DNA of 64,000 nt from Bordetella parapertussis (GTDB lineage: Bacteria > Pseudomonadota > Gammaproteobacteria > Burkholderiales > Burkholderiaceae_D), in the NCBI GenBank assembly GCA_945866125.1, contig CAMBFZ010000009.1:67613-131612 (forward strand), read 5' to 3'. Below the pieces are notes generated by a model. It did no database searches. It was not told the DNA's origin and saw only the letters and a list, made by a program, of their open reading frames with translations. Made by a program: the position numbers and the translations under genes. Shown here piece after piece: positions 25,694 to 34,891 of this stretch. Position 1 is the first letter of the stretch; each line of letters starts with the position of its first letter.

Positions 25694-26575
25694 TCAAGCC
25701 TCAGAGGCTTCCGCTTTTTCAGCGATGGTGACCCGATGCAGCAAGCGGCGATGCCCTTCATAGCCGCCCGTGGCCGCATGAACCAGACAGCGGTTGTCCC
25801 ACATCACCAGCATATTGGCTGACCAGGCGTGGCTATAGACAAACTCAGACCGGCTCTGATGTTCAAATAAAGCCAGCAATAGTTCTTCAACCTCCGCCGG
25901 CGCGGTATCTTCGATGCCGATGGTGTAGCCGGGGCTGACGAATAGAGCGGTGCGGCCGGTCTCCGGATGAACGCGCGCAATGGGATGCGAGCGGGTCTTG
26001 AGCGCGGTATCATCAAATCGGATCGCCATCGAACGACCTGCACCGCGATCCTGTTCACCATAGGCACCGTCACGCGCATAGCCCCGCCGCGCAGAGTGCA
26101 CCCCCATTTTCCCCTTCAGGCGGGATTGCATCGCATCGGGCAACGCGTCCCAGGCATCGTACTGGTTAGCAAACAAGGTATTGCCGCCAACGGGCGGAAT
26201 GATATTGCCAAACAAGACCGTACCGGCTGGTGGCGTCGGCAGAAAACTCCAGTCAGAGTGCCAGGCTTCAGCAAAAATTTTTGTCTGCTCGTCGGGTTCG
26301 CGTTTTACCTGCACCACATGCGGATGTCCCGGTATCGCCTCGATATAAGGGTCCTCTCCAAAGGGGCCCATGTAATGCGCAAAACGCTCGAGATCCTCAA
26401 CCGACAAATCTTGATCAGGAAAAGCAATCACCTGATGATCGAGCCATGCCTGACGAATCGCAGCGACCGTGCCGGGCTCCAGCGCGCGTGTGAGATCAAC
26501 GCCGCGCACCAGCGCGCCACAAGGCGCATCGCATCGCTGCACGGATAAAGACGGCATTGCGGTATTGATAAGCAT
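25694..26575 (-). CDS. TauD/TfdA family 2-oxoglutarate dioxygenase
   Basis: A 293-residue Fe(II)/2-oxoglutarate dioxygenase of the TauD/TfdA family. The iron site is HSD in AEAWHSDWSFLP, with the distal His in WDNRCLVHAATGGYEG, and the 2-oxoglutarate arginine in HRRLLHRVTI. Related enzymes release sulfite from taurine or cleave aryloxyacetates. No transporter genes for a sulfonate adjoin it, so the substrate is open. Its length matches the family. Confidence 0.88.
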   Translation of the reverse strand: MLINTAMPSLSVQRCDAPCGALVRGVDLTRALEPGTVAAIRQAWLDHQVIAFPDQDLSVEDLERFAHYMGPFGEDPYIEAIPGHPHVVQVKREPDEQTKIFAEAWHSDWSFLPTPPAGTVLFGNIIPPVGGNTLFANQYDAWDALPDAMQSRLKGKMGVHSARRGYARDGAYGEQDRGAGRSMAIRFDDTALKTRSHPIARVHPETGRTALFVSPGYTIGIEDTAPAEVEELLLALFEHQSRSEFVYSHAWSANMLVMWDNRCLVHAATGGYEGHRRLLHRVTIAEKAEASEA

Positions 26576-26712
26576 CTTTGTCGGACTCCTTTAATTTTGT
26601 AACAATCATAGCGTTATCATGCGAACGCCACTTTAAAATCAGAAGACATTTTTGCAGCATAGACCATGACACAATGCCCCCTCTGAATGAGGGTAACAAG
26701 GAGTACGACACG

Positions 26713-27201
26713 ATGCGTTTATCCAGACCGCTTATGCAGCTTGCGCTGTTGGGCTCTGTTATTTTTTTCACCACGCCGACCTTTGCGCAGGAATCCAAAA
26801 TCGAAACGCAAGCGGTACGTTGCCTGGCGATGTATTCGGTGTTTACTGACGCTGAGGTCGCCGATGCGTCACTGGCAAAAACACTGCACCAACTTTCCGT
26901 TAATTTTGCCAGTGTCTATACGAACGAACGGAATAAAAAAACAGCAACGACACCCGAGGATGTGCTGCAGCGGCGCGATCTGGTGTTGAAGGAATTCGAG
27001 CAGAGCTACAAAAACGGCCAAGCGCATTTAATGGAGGAAGCGATTTTGTGCGGCGCATGGGGCGAAGGCTTTCTTAAGCAGGGACCCGATTACGACTACG
27101 TTCCTATCCTCCCGAAAATTGTCCCGCAAAAGGTCAGGGACGACTACGCTGCACTCGCCAGTGCCGCATTTAAAAAATGGCACTGCACGGTTTGTCGTTA
27201 A
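26713..27201 (+). CDS. Secreted hypothetical protein
   Basis: Not recognised. From ATG 26713 (with AAGGAGT upstream) the 162-residue product has a signal peptide ending TFAQE and a helical mature domain with three or four cysteines, ending in WHCTVCR. The frame is open from 26578 but the upstream part lacks a ribosome site and would bury the signal peptide. It overlaps the convergent HD-domain gene by 4 bp at the stop. Confidence 0.65.
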   Translation: MRLSRPLMQLALLGSVIFFTTPTFAQESKIETQAVRCLAMYSVFTDAEVADASLAKTLHQLSVNFASVYTNERNKKTATTPEDVLQRRDLVLKEFEQSYKNGQAHLMEEAILCGAWGEGFLKQGPDYDYVPILPKIVPQKVRDDYAALASAAFKKWHCTVCR

Positions 27202-27755
27202 GTATTAGGCCGACGCGAGCCGACTGCCAGCTTGGCGTTTTCCAACTCGGCCGAAAAAATCGCAGTCAGCGTCGGATTGACATTGCCGATAGCCGTGACG
27301 ACTCGTTCAGACCAATCAAAATATTCGACCTTGTCGGCCGCCGACCAGAGCTTGTGTCCGCCGGCCTTGCCGAGCGCCCGCACCGTCGCAATAATTTCGG
27401 CAAACTTGACCAGCTTGGCCTTGCGAGATAACTGCGAGGCCAACATGATCCGTAATGTTTTACGGGTAATGACGGAAAACTTCCGGTTATCAGTGACCTC
27501 GGCCACAATGAACGCGACCTCGGTACCAAAGAGCTTGATCAACTCCGCTTCTGTGGCATCCGTGTTTTGCAGCGTAGCGTGCAGTACGGCCGCGGCCAGC
27601 AAAATCGCATCCGTTTCGCCACCGTCTTCGAGAATATGGGCAAGCTCAATGGCATCGAGTACGCAAGCACTGCCGGCCTCCCCCGGATAATTCGCCTTCG
27701 TTTGCTTTTCGGCTGCGAAGGCTTGCGCTTTTTTGATCAGGCTCGGGCTACTCAT
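27198..27755 (-). CDS. Degenerate SpoT/MESH1-like HD-domain protein
   Basis: About 185 residues, resembling the ppGpp-hydrolase domain of SpoT/MESH1: ILLAAAVLHATLQNTDATEAEL, LFGTEVAFIVAEVTDNR, and KAKLVKFAEIIATVRAL align with the hydrolase motifs. Every metal-site residue seems altered: the first His position is Leu (VLDAIEL), HD is HA, the ED of HDxxED is QN, and the later Asp is Glu. It is therefore probably a non-catalytic relative that may bind nucleotides or a partner. The preferred start is ATG 27755 with TGGAAA upstream; ATG 27767 is an alternative. Confidence 0.75.
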   Translation of the reverse strand: MSSPSLIKKAQAFAAEKQTKANYPGEAGSACVLDAIELAHILEDGGETDAILLAAAVLHATLQNTDATEAELIKLFGTEVAFIVAEVTDNRKFSVITRKTLRIMLASQLSRKAKLVKFAEIIATVRALGKAGGHKLWSAADKVEYFDWSERVVTAIGNVNPTLTAIFSAELENAKLAVGSRRPNT

Positions 27756-27884
27756 TATTTTTTCCATTTTGCAAAGACGTTGCCTAAAACTACTGCACCA
27801 ATTTTATCGGGCAAAGGGCATCGCGCCTAATGAATGTACCATCATCATCTGGCCGAACCGGCTTTCTATTTTTATCGGATCAAT

Positions 27885-28130
27885 GTGACCCCTCGCCGCT
27901 TCATTGTCTTCAGCGTCGCCTTGCTCATTGCGGGCTGCGCGGCAGGACGTATTGCACCCGATCAGGATCAGCTGGTGGCGCATTATTTTGTATTCGATTT
28001 TTCAGCGGCGACGTGGACTAAAGCCAAGGCACAATGCCAATCCCGCGGGAAAGACATTGTGCACGCTGGCACCGTGTGCGGGTTTTTCATCTGTACCAGT
28101 ACCTTTAATTGTCTCTCTCCCAAAAAATGA
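27885..28130 (+). CDS. Small lipoprotein
   Basis: About 81 residues from GTG 27885. Arg-Arg followed by a hydrophobic run and the lipobox LIAGC is a lipoprotein signal; the short mature part has four or five cysteines (QCQSRG, TVCGFFICTSTFNC). An in-frame ATG at 27834 would add 17 residues before the signal. The stop overlaps the next start as ATGA (28127-28130), so the two are translationally coupled. No family recognised. Confidence 0.6.
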   Translation: MTPRRFIVFSVALLIAGCAAGRIAPDQDQLVAHYFVFDFSAATWTKAKAQCQSRGKDIVHAGTVCGFFICTSTFNCLSPKK

Positions 28131-28519
28131 AAAAAACGCTTTCGCTCATTCTGACAGCACTGACACTGCTGACATTTCTGCTGTCGAGCCAGCCTTGCTT
28201 TGCCGACTGGACACCCATTTACGACGATGAGGACACCTTTTATTTCATCGATCTATCAACAAAAAATCAAGCACAACGCCCGCGCATCAATGTGCTGCGT
28301 GACTTCAAGACCCCCAAGCCGTCGGGCGATCAATCGGCCAAATTGTTATACGAAGCCGATTGCGAAAAAAATCTTATCCGTCTCATGTCCGGCATTTATC
28401 TCAAAAAGAAAATGGGTACCGGCGAGGTTTCCGGGATGATCAACTCTAATGGCTGGATGAACCCGCAATCCCGCCCGGTACTGGAAAAAATTCACACCGC
28501 ACTGTGCGGTACGCCTTAG
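28127..28519 (+). CDS. Adhesin-E-like secreted protein
   Basis: A 130-residue exported protein with a signal peptide ending PCFADW. The mature part repeats the pattern of the 10095 gene: aromatic first strand, FYFIDLSTK, a DF/DY strand, YEADC, and W-N/M-NP near the end with ALC as the last cysteine. This is the small surface-adhesin E type fold. It is coupled to the lipoprotein by ATGA overlap. Confidence 0.7.
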   Translation: MKKTLSLILTALTLLTFLLSSQPCFADWTPIYDDEDTFYFIDLSTKNQAQRPRINVLRDFKTPKPSGDQSAKLLYEADCEKNLIRLMSGIYLKKKMGTGEVSGMINSNGWMNPQSRPVLEKIHTALCGTP

Positions 28520-28624
28520 CAGAACGTCGCCGCAATCCGGCCATAAAAGACGATGTGCTACGATCCTCCGCGCTGGTATTCGCTGGTCCAATCCGTAATT
28601 TTTTAACAATAACGGGAGGCAAAA

Positions 28625-29839
28625 TTGAACACATCAGGTAAATTGCTGCGTCTGATTTTCATCGCGAGTGTGGGCATAGGCTACAGCGCCGCCGCATCGG
28701 CACAAATTTCCAATGACACGATCAAAATCGGTTTTATCACCGACATGTCTGGCGTCTACGCCGACGTCGATGGCCCCGCCGGTGCCGAGTCCATCAAAAT
28801 GGCGATTGCGGACATGGGCGGCATGGTCAACGGCAAAAAAATCGAATTCATCGCGGCCGACCATCAAAACAAAGCCGATATCGCGGCCAGCAAAGCACGG
28901 GAATGGTTTGATCAGCAGGGTGTCGATATGATTATTGGCGGCAGCAATTCTGCCACCAACCTGGCCATGGCCAAGGTCGCCGCAGATAAGAAAAAACCCT
29001 TCATTGCGATCGGCGCCGGCACTGCCCGTCTTACCAATGAAGAGTGCACGGCCTACACTATTCACTATGCCTATGACACCGTCGCTTTAGCGCGCGGCAC
29101 CAGCGGCGCGCTCGTCAAACAGGGTTATAAGGACTGGTTTTTTCTAACTGCCGATTACGTGTTCGGCATGTCACTGGAAAAAGACGCGTCCGATGTCGTC
29201 AAATCCTCCGGTGGTCGGGTAATGGGCGCTGTGCGCCATCCTCTCGCTGCGTCCGATTTTTCTTCTTTTCTGTTGCAAGCCGAGAGTTCCAAGGCCCAAG
29301 TGCTTGGCTTGGCTAACGCAGGTGGCGACACGATCAATTCGATCAAGGCAGCCAATGAATTTGGTATTAATAAAAAAATGAAACTGGCGGGCATGCTGAT
29401 GTTCGTCAACGATATTCATGCCCTTGGCTTAGGCCTGACACAAGGCATGTACCTGACCGATGGATGGTACTGGGATACGAACGAGGAAACGCGTGCCTGG
29501 TCCAAAAAATTCATGGCAAAAAATAAAAAAGCGCCCTCGATGGTGCACGCCGCTGACTACTCCGCCACCAACTTTTATCTCAATGCTGTGAAAGCGATTG
29601 GCAGCGATGACGGCGACAAGGTGATGGCCAAAATGAAATCCACTAAGGTCAATGATTTTTTTGCCAAAAATGGTGTCGTCCGTCCGGATGGACGCATGGT
29701 GCACGATATGTCGCTCATGCAGGTCAAAACGCCGGCCGAGTCCAAATATGAGTGGGATTACTACAAGCTCATCCAGGTCATCCCCGGCGATCAGGCCTTC
29801 GTCACGAAGGCAGAAACCAAATGCGCACTGTGGAAATAA
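28625..29839 (+). CDS. ABC-type branched-chain amino acid/amide substrate-binding protein (orphan)
   Basis: A 404-residue periplasmic binding protein of the Liv type. The signal peptide ends SAAASAQ and the mature part starts with IKIGFITDMSGVYADVDGPAG; IIGGSNSATNLAMAKVA and FLTADYVFG are family blocks. It starts at TTG 28625 behind a strong GGGAGG site, an uncommon start that the ribosome site decides. No transport subunits adjoin; the cyclase-family hydrolase gene follows 42 bp downstream and may act on the imported compound. Confidence 0.87.
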   Translation: MNTSGKLLRLIFIASVGIGYSAAASAQISNDTIKIGFITDMSGVYADVDGPAGAESIKMAIADMGGMVNGKKIEFIAADHQNKADIAASKAREWFDQQGVDMIIGGSNSATNLAMAKVAADKKKPFIAIGAGTARLTNEECTAYTIHYAYDTVALARGTSGALVKQGYKDWFFLTADYVFGMSLEKDASDVVKSSGGRVMGAVRHPLAASDFSSFLLQAESSKAQVLGLANAGGDTINSIKAANEFGINKKMKLAGMLMFVNDIHALGLGLTQGMYLTDGWYWDTNEETRAWSKKFMAKNKKAPSMVHAADYSATNFYLNAVKAIGSDDGDKVMAKMKSTKVNDFFAKNGVVRPDGRMVHDMSLMQVKTPAESKYEWDYYKLIQVIPGDQAFVTKAETKCALWK

Positions 29840-29881
29840 AGACCCATACATTCCTTCCTCTTAGTTAAAAAGCGAGCTTCA

Positions 29882-30943
29882 ATGGCAAACCCAACACGCT
29901 GGACCAAGCGACCTCAGGGCTCTAACTGGGGTGATTTTGGCGCGGAGGATCAGTGCGGCCGCCTAAATCTTCTGACATCCGAAAAGATCTTGCAAGGCGT
30001 CGCTGAGGTGCGAGAGGGTCTGGCCTTTAATCTCAGTCTGCCGCTTGATGTCCCCGGCGGAAATGTCTTAAATCCGCGGCGCCATCCGCCGGTGCTGCGC
30101 CCCACACTACGCAACAACAAACCCAATCTCAACTACGCACTCGGCGATGATGATCCCAACATCACCGATGTCGTCAGCGATGATCTCGTCATCATGCACA
30201 CGCAGTACAGCACGCAGTGGGATAGCCTCGCGCATGTCGGCTCACAATTTGATGTCGATGGTAATGGCACGCTCAGCGCGGTCTATTACAACGGCTACCG
30301 TGCCGGCATTGATGTGATCGGGCCGGCCACCGGCGACGCTGCCGGCGTGCCAGCAAGCGCAGCCATGGCGCAGGGCTCTACCTCTGCGGCGCACGCATTG
30401 GGCATCGAAAAAATGGCGGAACGCTGCGTGCAGGGACGCGCGGTCATGATTGACCTGCATGCGCATCTGGGCAATCAGCGTGTTGCGGTTGATTTTGCTT
30501 TGTTGAGCGAGATTTTGCAGAAAGACCAGATCACCGTCGAAGCCGGTGACATGGTGTGTCTGCATACTGGTTTTGCTGAACTGCTGCTGTCGATGAACAA
30601 GCAACCCGATGAGCACGTGTTGGCGCGCAGTTGCGCCGTGCTCGAAGGGCGTGATCCGCGCTTGCTTGAATGGATCAGCGACAGTGGGTTGTCGGTTTTG
30701 ATTGCTGACAACTACGCAGTCGAAGGACATCCGGCATCGCATCAGGCAGGCTTGTGCGCGTCACTGCCTTTGCATGAACATTGCCTCTTTAAGCTCGGTA
30801 TCCATCTGGGCGAATTGTGGCACTTGACGCCACTGGCAAACTGGCTGCGCGCACACGGACGCCATCGATTTTTTTTAACGGCCCCTCCGCTTCGGCTACC
30901 CGGCGCGGTAGGCTCCCCGGTGGCGCCAGTGGGCACCGTTTAA
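29882..30943 (+). CDS. Cyclase family (kynurenine formamidase-like) hydrolase
   Basis: A 353-residue member of the metal-dependent cyclase/kynurenine formamidase family. The metal motif appears as WDSLAHVGSQFDVDG, a variant of HxGTHxD seen in the longer bacterial branch, with VIMIDLHAHLG and GDMVCLHTGF further on. It directly follows a Liv-type binding protein gene, so hydrolysis of an imported amide, lactone or cyclic compound is likely but unspecified. Confidence 0.83.
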   Translation: MANPTRWTKRPQGSNWGDFGAEDQCGRLNLLTSEKILQGVAEVREGLAFNLSLPLDVPGGNVLNPRRHPPVLRPTLRNNKPNLNYALGDDDPNITDVVSDDLVIMHTQYSTQWDSLAHVGSQFDVDGNGTLSAVYYNGYRAGIDVIGPATGDAAGVPASAAMAQGSTSAAHALGIEKMAERCVQGRAVMIDLHAHLGNQRVAVDFALLSEILQKDQITVEAGDMVCLHTGFAELLLSMNKQPDEHVLARSCAVLEGRDPRLLEWISDSGLSVLIADNYAVEGHPASHQAGLCASLPLHEHCLFKLGIHLGELWHLTPLANWLRAHGRHRFFLTAPPLRLPGAVGSPVAPVGTV

Positions 30944-31074
30944 CTAAAAACTAAGTAGAAACTAAGTCAAAGCGAAGTACACACTAAACACAAACTGATT
31001 TGCTGCCCTTAACATCGTTGGCCTCACTAAGCCACGGGAACAGGGCGGCCTCACTATTTATTCCTGGAGAACGA

Positions 31075-31653
31075 ATGTCTGGCGCTGAATTTCATGTACA
31101 TGGTCCGCACGATCACTCAGTCGAACACGCGCAATCAAGCCACGGTAGTGCACACGCCTCACAGATGGCAGTCGCCACTGCTGTACTGGCCACGGTAGGC
31201 GCTATTTTTTCTTATATGGGCGGTGCAACGCAGGCCGATGCCGCTCTATTCAAAAATGACGCCGCCATCAAAAAAACCGAAGCGTCGAACCAGTGGAATT
31301 ATTATCAGGCCAAAAGTAACAAGCAAAATCTGGCTGAATTATCGATCGACTTGTTGCCGGCATCCGATAAAAAAGAGAAATACCTGGCCTCGGTAGAACG
31401 CTATAAATCTGAAAAAGAAGAGATTAAGAAAAAAGCTGAATTGCTTGAAGCGGAATCGAACGAGTTTAATGAAAAATCCGAACAGCAAATGCATCAGCAT
31501 CATCGGTGGGCGCAGGCTACCACGCTATTGCAAGTCGCCATCGCGATGGCGGCCATTGCTTTGCTCACCCAAAACAAATGGATGGAGCGGGCCATGTTTA
31601 TCGCCGCAGCACTGGGCGTCACATTGGGCGTAGTGGCCCAGTTGCATCTCTGA
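31075..31653 (+). CDS. DUF4337 family membrane protein
   Basis: A 192-residue protein with a His-rich N-terminus (HVHGPHDHSVEHAQSSHGSAH), one hydrophobic segment at about 24-45, a charged coiled-coil middle (KSEKEEIKKKAELLEAES), and two closing hydrophobic segments. FKNDAAIKKTEASNQWNYYQAKSNK is the DUF4337 signature. ATG 31075 follows GGAGAA. The function of the family is unknown; the His-rich tail might bind metal. Confidence 0.82.
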   Translation: MSGAEFHVHGPHDHSVEHAQSSHGSAHASQMAVATAVLATVGAIFSYMGGATQADAALFKNDAAIKKTEASNQWNYYQAKSNKQNLAELSIDLLPASDKKEKYLASVERYKSEKEEIKKKAELLEAESNEFNEKSEQQMHQHHRWAQATTLLQVAIAMAAIALLTQNKWMERAMFIAAALGVTLGVVAQLHL

Positions 31654-31658
31654 TTGTT

Positions 31659-31694
31659 GCGCAGCGCGGTCGCTGCGCTGTGCCTATTTTATTT
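31659..31694. terminator. Terminator-like hairpin between convergent genes
   Basis: A perfect 8-bp GC stem (31659-31666 with 31671-31678) is followed on the plus strand by a T-rich stretch. It lies between the DUF4337 gene and the leftward RidA gene. Confidence 0.5.
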
Positions 31695-32069
31695 AGCAGC
31701 GATCACTTCTAACTCAAACAAGACCTCTGGCCAGATCAGCTCACTGACAAAACTGAGCATGGAAGCCGGACGGCTCTCACCCAAAAATTTGCTACGAATC
31801 GGGCGATAGACTTCCAGATCCTCCCGGCGCGTGAGGGTTTGCGTGATCTTGACGATGTCTTCGACACCCATACCGGCTGCAGCCAGCAGACGCAGCATAT
31901 TTTCCCAAGCCAGCGTTGCCTGCGATGCGAAATCTGCCGGAAGTACGCCTTCAGCGTTCACCCCCGGGGTGCCGGACGTCATGAGCCAGCGCGCGCCCGC
32001 AGGCACCTCGATTCCATCGCTATATTTTCCGATTTTTTCGGCTACGCCGACGTTGTGCTGTGTATGCAT
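31689..32069 (-). CDS. RidA family protein
   Basis: A 126-residue RidA/YjgF/UK114-type protein. The key arginine is present in SRPASMLSFVSELIWPEVLFELEVIA, and VEDIVKITQTLTRREDLEVYRPIR is typical. Canonical members hydrolyse reactive enamine/imine intermediates made by PLP enzymes. It is a single gene; which RidA subgroup it belongs to cannot be decided by eye. Confidence 0.88.
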   Translation of the reverse strand: MHTQHNVGVAEKIGKYSDGIEVPAGARWLMTSGTPGVNAEGVLPADFASQATLAWENMLRLLAAAGMGVEDIVKITQTLTRREDLEVYRPIRSKFLGESRPASMLSFVSELIWPEVLFELEVIAAK

Positions 32070-32170
32070 TGTTTTTGCCTTTTTAATGATTGTATCCCCG
32101 AAGGTAGCACAGGAAATTTTCTCGTTTTTTTAGCATTACTTGACGCGGCTAAAACAGTGTTTGCAGGAGG

Positions 32171-34891
32171 ATGGGTCTACTAGGTCCACTCGCACGATCA
32201 TCAAGGTGCGCCGCTGACAATGTTGCCATTTCCCATAAGCGACGCAATTGTGACGCAACAATGATGTCATTCTCTGATTTTTCGTGGCATAAAATGCGGC
32301 GCCCCACATCCAGACAAATCGACATTGACGCGTATTGGAGCGTGCCATCGCATAAGCTTCTCGCCACACTGGGCACGGCGGCGCAGGGCCTGACGCTGCG
32401 CAAAGCGAGGCTACGTCTAAAGCGTCACGGCCCCAATTTACTGGAAGCGAAGAAAAAAAATAAAACCACGGTGGATTTGGTTGTCAGTCAATTCAAAAAC
32501 CCACTGGTGCTGATCTTAATTTTCGCGTCGATCATGTCGCTCGTTGCCGCCGAGTGGATTGATGCGGGCGTTGTCCTTGCCATCGTTTTTGGCAGCACCA
32601 TTCTTAGCTTTGCCCAAGAATATATCGCGAGCAACGCGATTGAAAAATTGCGCTCGCAGATAACGATTGAGTCAACTGTCTTACGAAGCGGAGAGCCGGA
32701 TGTTGTCCCCTCGTCGGAGATTGTTCAAGGCGACGTGGTCTTGCTCGCGGCCGGCAGTATGATCCCGGCCGATGGCGTGATACTCGAATCAAAAGATTTT
32801 TTTGTAAACCAAGCTGTGCTCACAGGCGAGACTTTTCCTGTTGAAAAAAAACCTGGCACGCCACAAAAAAATGCCGCCCTAATTGAGCGCACCAACTGCG
32901 TTTTTATGGGTACCAACGTGGGCAGTGGTACCGCCCGGGTATTGATTGTAAAAACCGGGCAAGAAACGATTTTCGGGCAGATCGCCGGCAAACTTGCGCT
33001 GCGTCCTGCCGCCACTGAATTTGAGCGCGGCATCGAGCGCTTTGGCTATCTCCTCACGCGCATCATGCTAGTGATGATCGTTGCGGTGTTGGCGATCAAT
33101 ATATTCATGCACAAGCCAGCAATTGCCTCGCTACTGTTTACCTTGGCGCTGGCAGTGGGCCTGACACCGGAGCTGCTGCCTGCGATCATCAGCATCACCT
33201 TGTCGCATGGTGCCAAGCGGATGGCCAAGCTGGGCGTGATCGTACGCCGGCTCAATGCGATTGAAAATCTCGGCAGCATGAATGTGCTGTGCACCGATAA
33301 AACCGGCACCCTGACCGAGGGCGTCATTGAACTTGATGCCGCCGTCGATGGGGCCGGACAGCCGTCCGGGACGGTCTTGCGTCTGGCAAGCATCAACGCA
33401 AGATTTCAACATGGTTTGCCGAATCCACTCGACGAAGCTATCAACAGAGCAGCCGGCAAGGCAGGCATTGACTTCACCTCGATCAAAAAAATTGATGAGA
33501 TTCCCTACGATTTTGTTCGAAAATGTTTGTCCGTCGTGGTCTCGGATAGCGCTGGCAAACACACGCTCATCACCAAAGGCGCACTGGATCAGGTCTTGGC
33601 GCTCTGCACAAGCACTACTGAATCAGGCGCGAACACCGGCAGCATCCCGCTGGAGGCCGAGCAGCGCGCACGCATCGAAATACAATTCGATGCATGGAGC
33701 CGCCTGGGCTATCGCGTGATTGGCGTCGCCACACGCGAGCTGTCCTCGCATACCGGCTCGTATAGCCGCGCAGTTGAGCACGGGCTCTGCTTTGCCGGCT
33801 TTCTGCTGTTCCTCGACCCACCCAAAGCCGACGTCCGTCAAGTCATTCGTGATCTTACCCAACGCGGCGTGCACCTCAAGATCATCACCGGCGACAATCA
33901 AAAGGTGGCACGTCACATCGCTCAGGCGGTTGACCTGCCCCTAACAGGCGTATTAACTGGCCGCGAGATGAACGCGCTCAGCAATGAAGCGCTCAGGCAC
34001 TTAGCCAACCGCACGACACTCTTTGCCGAAATGGATCCCAACCAAAAAGAGCGCATTATTCGCGCGCTACAAAAGAGCGGCAATGTGGTCGGCTACATGG
34101 GCGATGGGATTAACGACGCACTGGCGCTGCACACTGCCGATGTCGGCATCTCGGTCAATACCGCCGTGGATGTCGCCAAAGATGCCGCGGAATTTGTGTT
34201 GCTTGAGAAGGACCTTGGGATTCTGCGCGAAGGGATAGACGAAGGCCGCCGTTCTTTTGCCAATACACTCAAGTACATACTGACCACCATTAGCGCTAAC
34301 TTTGGCAATATGTTCAGTATGGCAGTGGCGTCGATATTCCTGCCGTTTATGCCCCTGTTGGCCTCGCAGATTTTGTTGAATAATTTTCTCTCTGATATTC
34401 CCGCCACCGCGATTGCGAGCGACCGGGTCGATCAGGAATGGATGTCCACACCGCACCGTTGGGACACGCAATTTATTCGAGACTACATGGTGCTCTTTGG
34501 CTTACTGAGCTCGGCCTTCGATTTTCTGACCTTCGGCGCGCTGCTGTGGTTTTTTCAATCCACGCCGGCAGAATTTCGTACTGGCTGGTTTCTGGAATCG
34601 CTGCTCACTGAGTTGGTCATTGCGTTAGTTGTCCGCACGCGAGGCCCGTTTTATCGCAGCCGGCCGGGCACCCTGCTTTTGGCGAGCACGTTCATGGTGA
34701 TTAGCCTGGCGCTGCTGCTACCCTACTTGCCGTTTAATGCGCTCTTTGGTTTTGTACCGTTACCGGCGTCGATGGTACTGGGCATGATCGGTTTAACCTT
34801 GGCTTATATTGTGGCTGTCGAGCTGGCAAAGAAAATTTTCTATGCGCGTCAAAGTCTGCAGAGAAAGCCGGAAACAATCGACGCGGTTTAG
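32171..34891 (+). CDS. mgtA: Magnesium-translocating P-type ATPase (MgtA-like)
   Basis: A P-type ATPase of up to 906 residues in the inner membrane. Motifs in order are VLTGET, the phosphorylated Asp at residue 376 in CTDKTGTLTEG, IITGDNQKVA and MGDGINDALA; GLTPELLPAIIS in the fourth helix is characteristic of the MgtA/MgtB Mg(2+) importers. The start is uncertain: at ATG 32171 the GGAGG lies directly adjacent, and ATG 32261 or 32294 are possible. The stop overlaps the convergent adaptor gene by 4 bp. No leader resembling the known mgtA riboswitch is visible. Confidence 0.88.
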   Translation: MGLLGPLARSSRCAADNVAISHKRRNCDATMMSFSDFSWHKMRRPTSRQIDIDAYWSVPSHKLLATLGTAAQGLTLRKARLRLKRHGPNLLEAKKKNKTTVDLVVSQFKNPLVLILIFASIMSLVAAEWIDAGVVLAIVFGSTILSFAQEYIASNAIEKLRSQITIESTVLRSGEPDVVPSSEIVQGDVVLLAAGSMIPADGVILESKDFFVNQAVLTGETFPVEKKPGTPQKNAALIERTNCVFMGTNVGSGTARVLIVKTGQETIFGQIAGKLALRPAATEFERGIERFGYLLTRIMLVMIVAVLAINIFMHKPAIASLLFTLALAVGLTPELLPAIISITLSHGAKRMAKLGVIVRRLNAIENLGSMNVLCTDKTGTLTEGVIELDAAVDGAGQPSGTVLRLASINARFQHGLPNPLDEAINRAAGKAGIDFTSIKKIDEIPYDFVRKCLSVVVSDSAGKHTLITKGALDQVLALCTSTTESGANTGSIPLEAEQRARIEIQFDAWSRLGYRVIGVATRELSSHTGSYSRAVEHGLCFAGFLLFLDPPKADVRQVIRDLTQRGVHLKIITGDNQKVARHIAQAVDLPLTGVLTGREMNALSNEALRHLANRTTLFAEMDPNQKERIIRALQKSGNVVGYMGDGINDALALHTADVGISVNTAVDVAKDAAEFVLLEKDLGILREGIDEGRRSFANTLKYILTTISANFGNMFSMAVASIFLPFMPLLASQILLNNFLSDIPATAIASDRVDQEWMSTPHRWDTQFIRDYMVLFGLLSSAFDFLTFGALLWFFQSTPAEFRTGWFLESLLTELVIALVVRTRGPFYRSRPGTLLLASTFMVISLALLLPYLPFNALFGFVPLPASMVLGMIGLTLAYIVAVELAKKIFYARQSLQRKPETIDAV

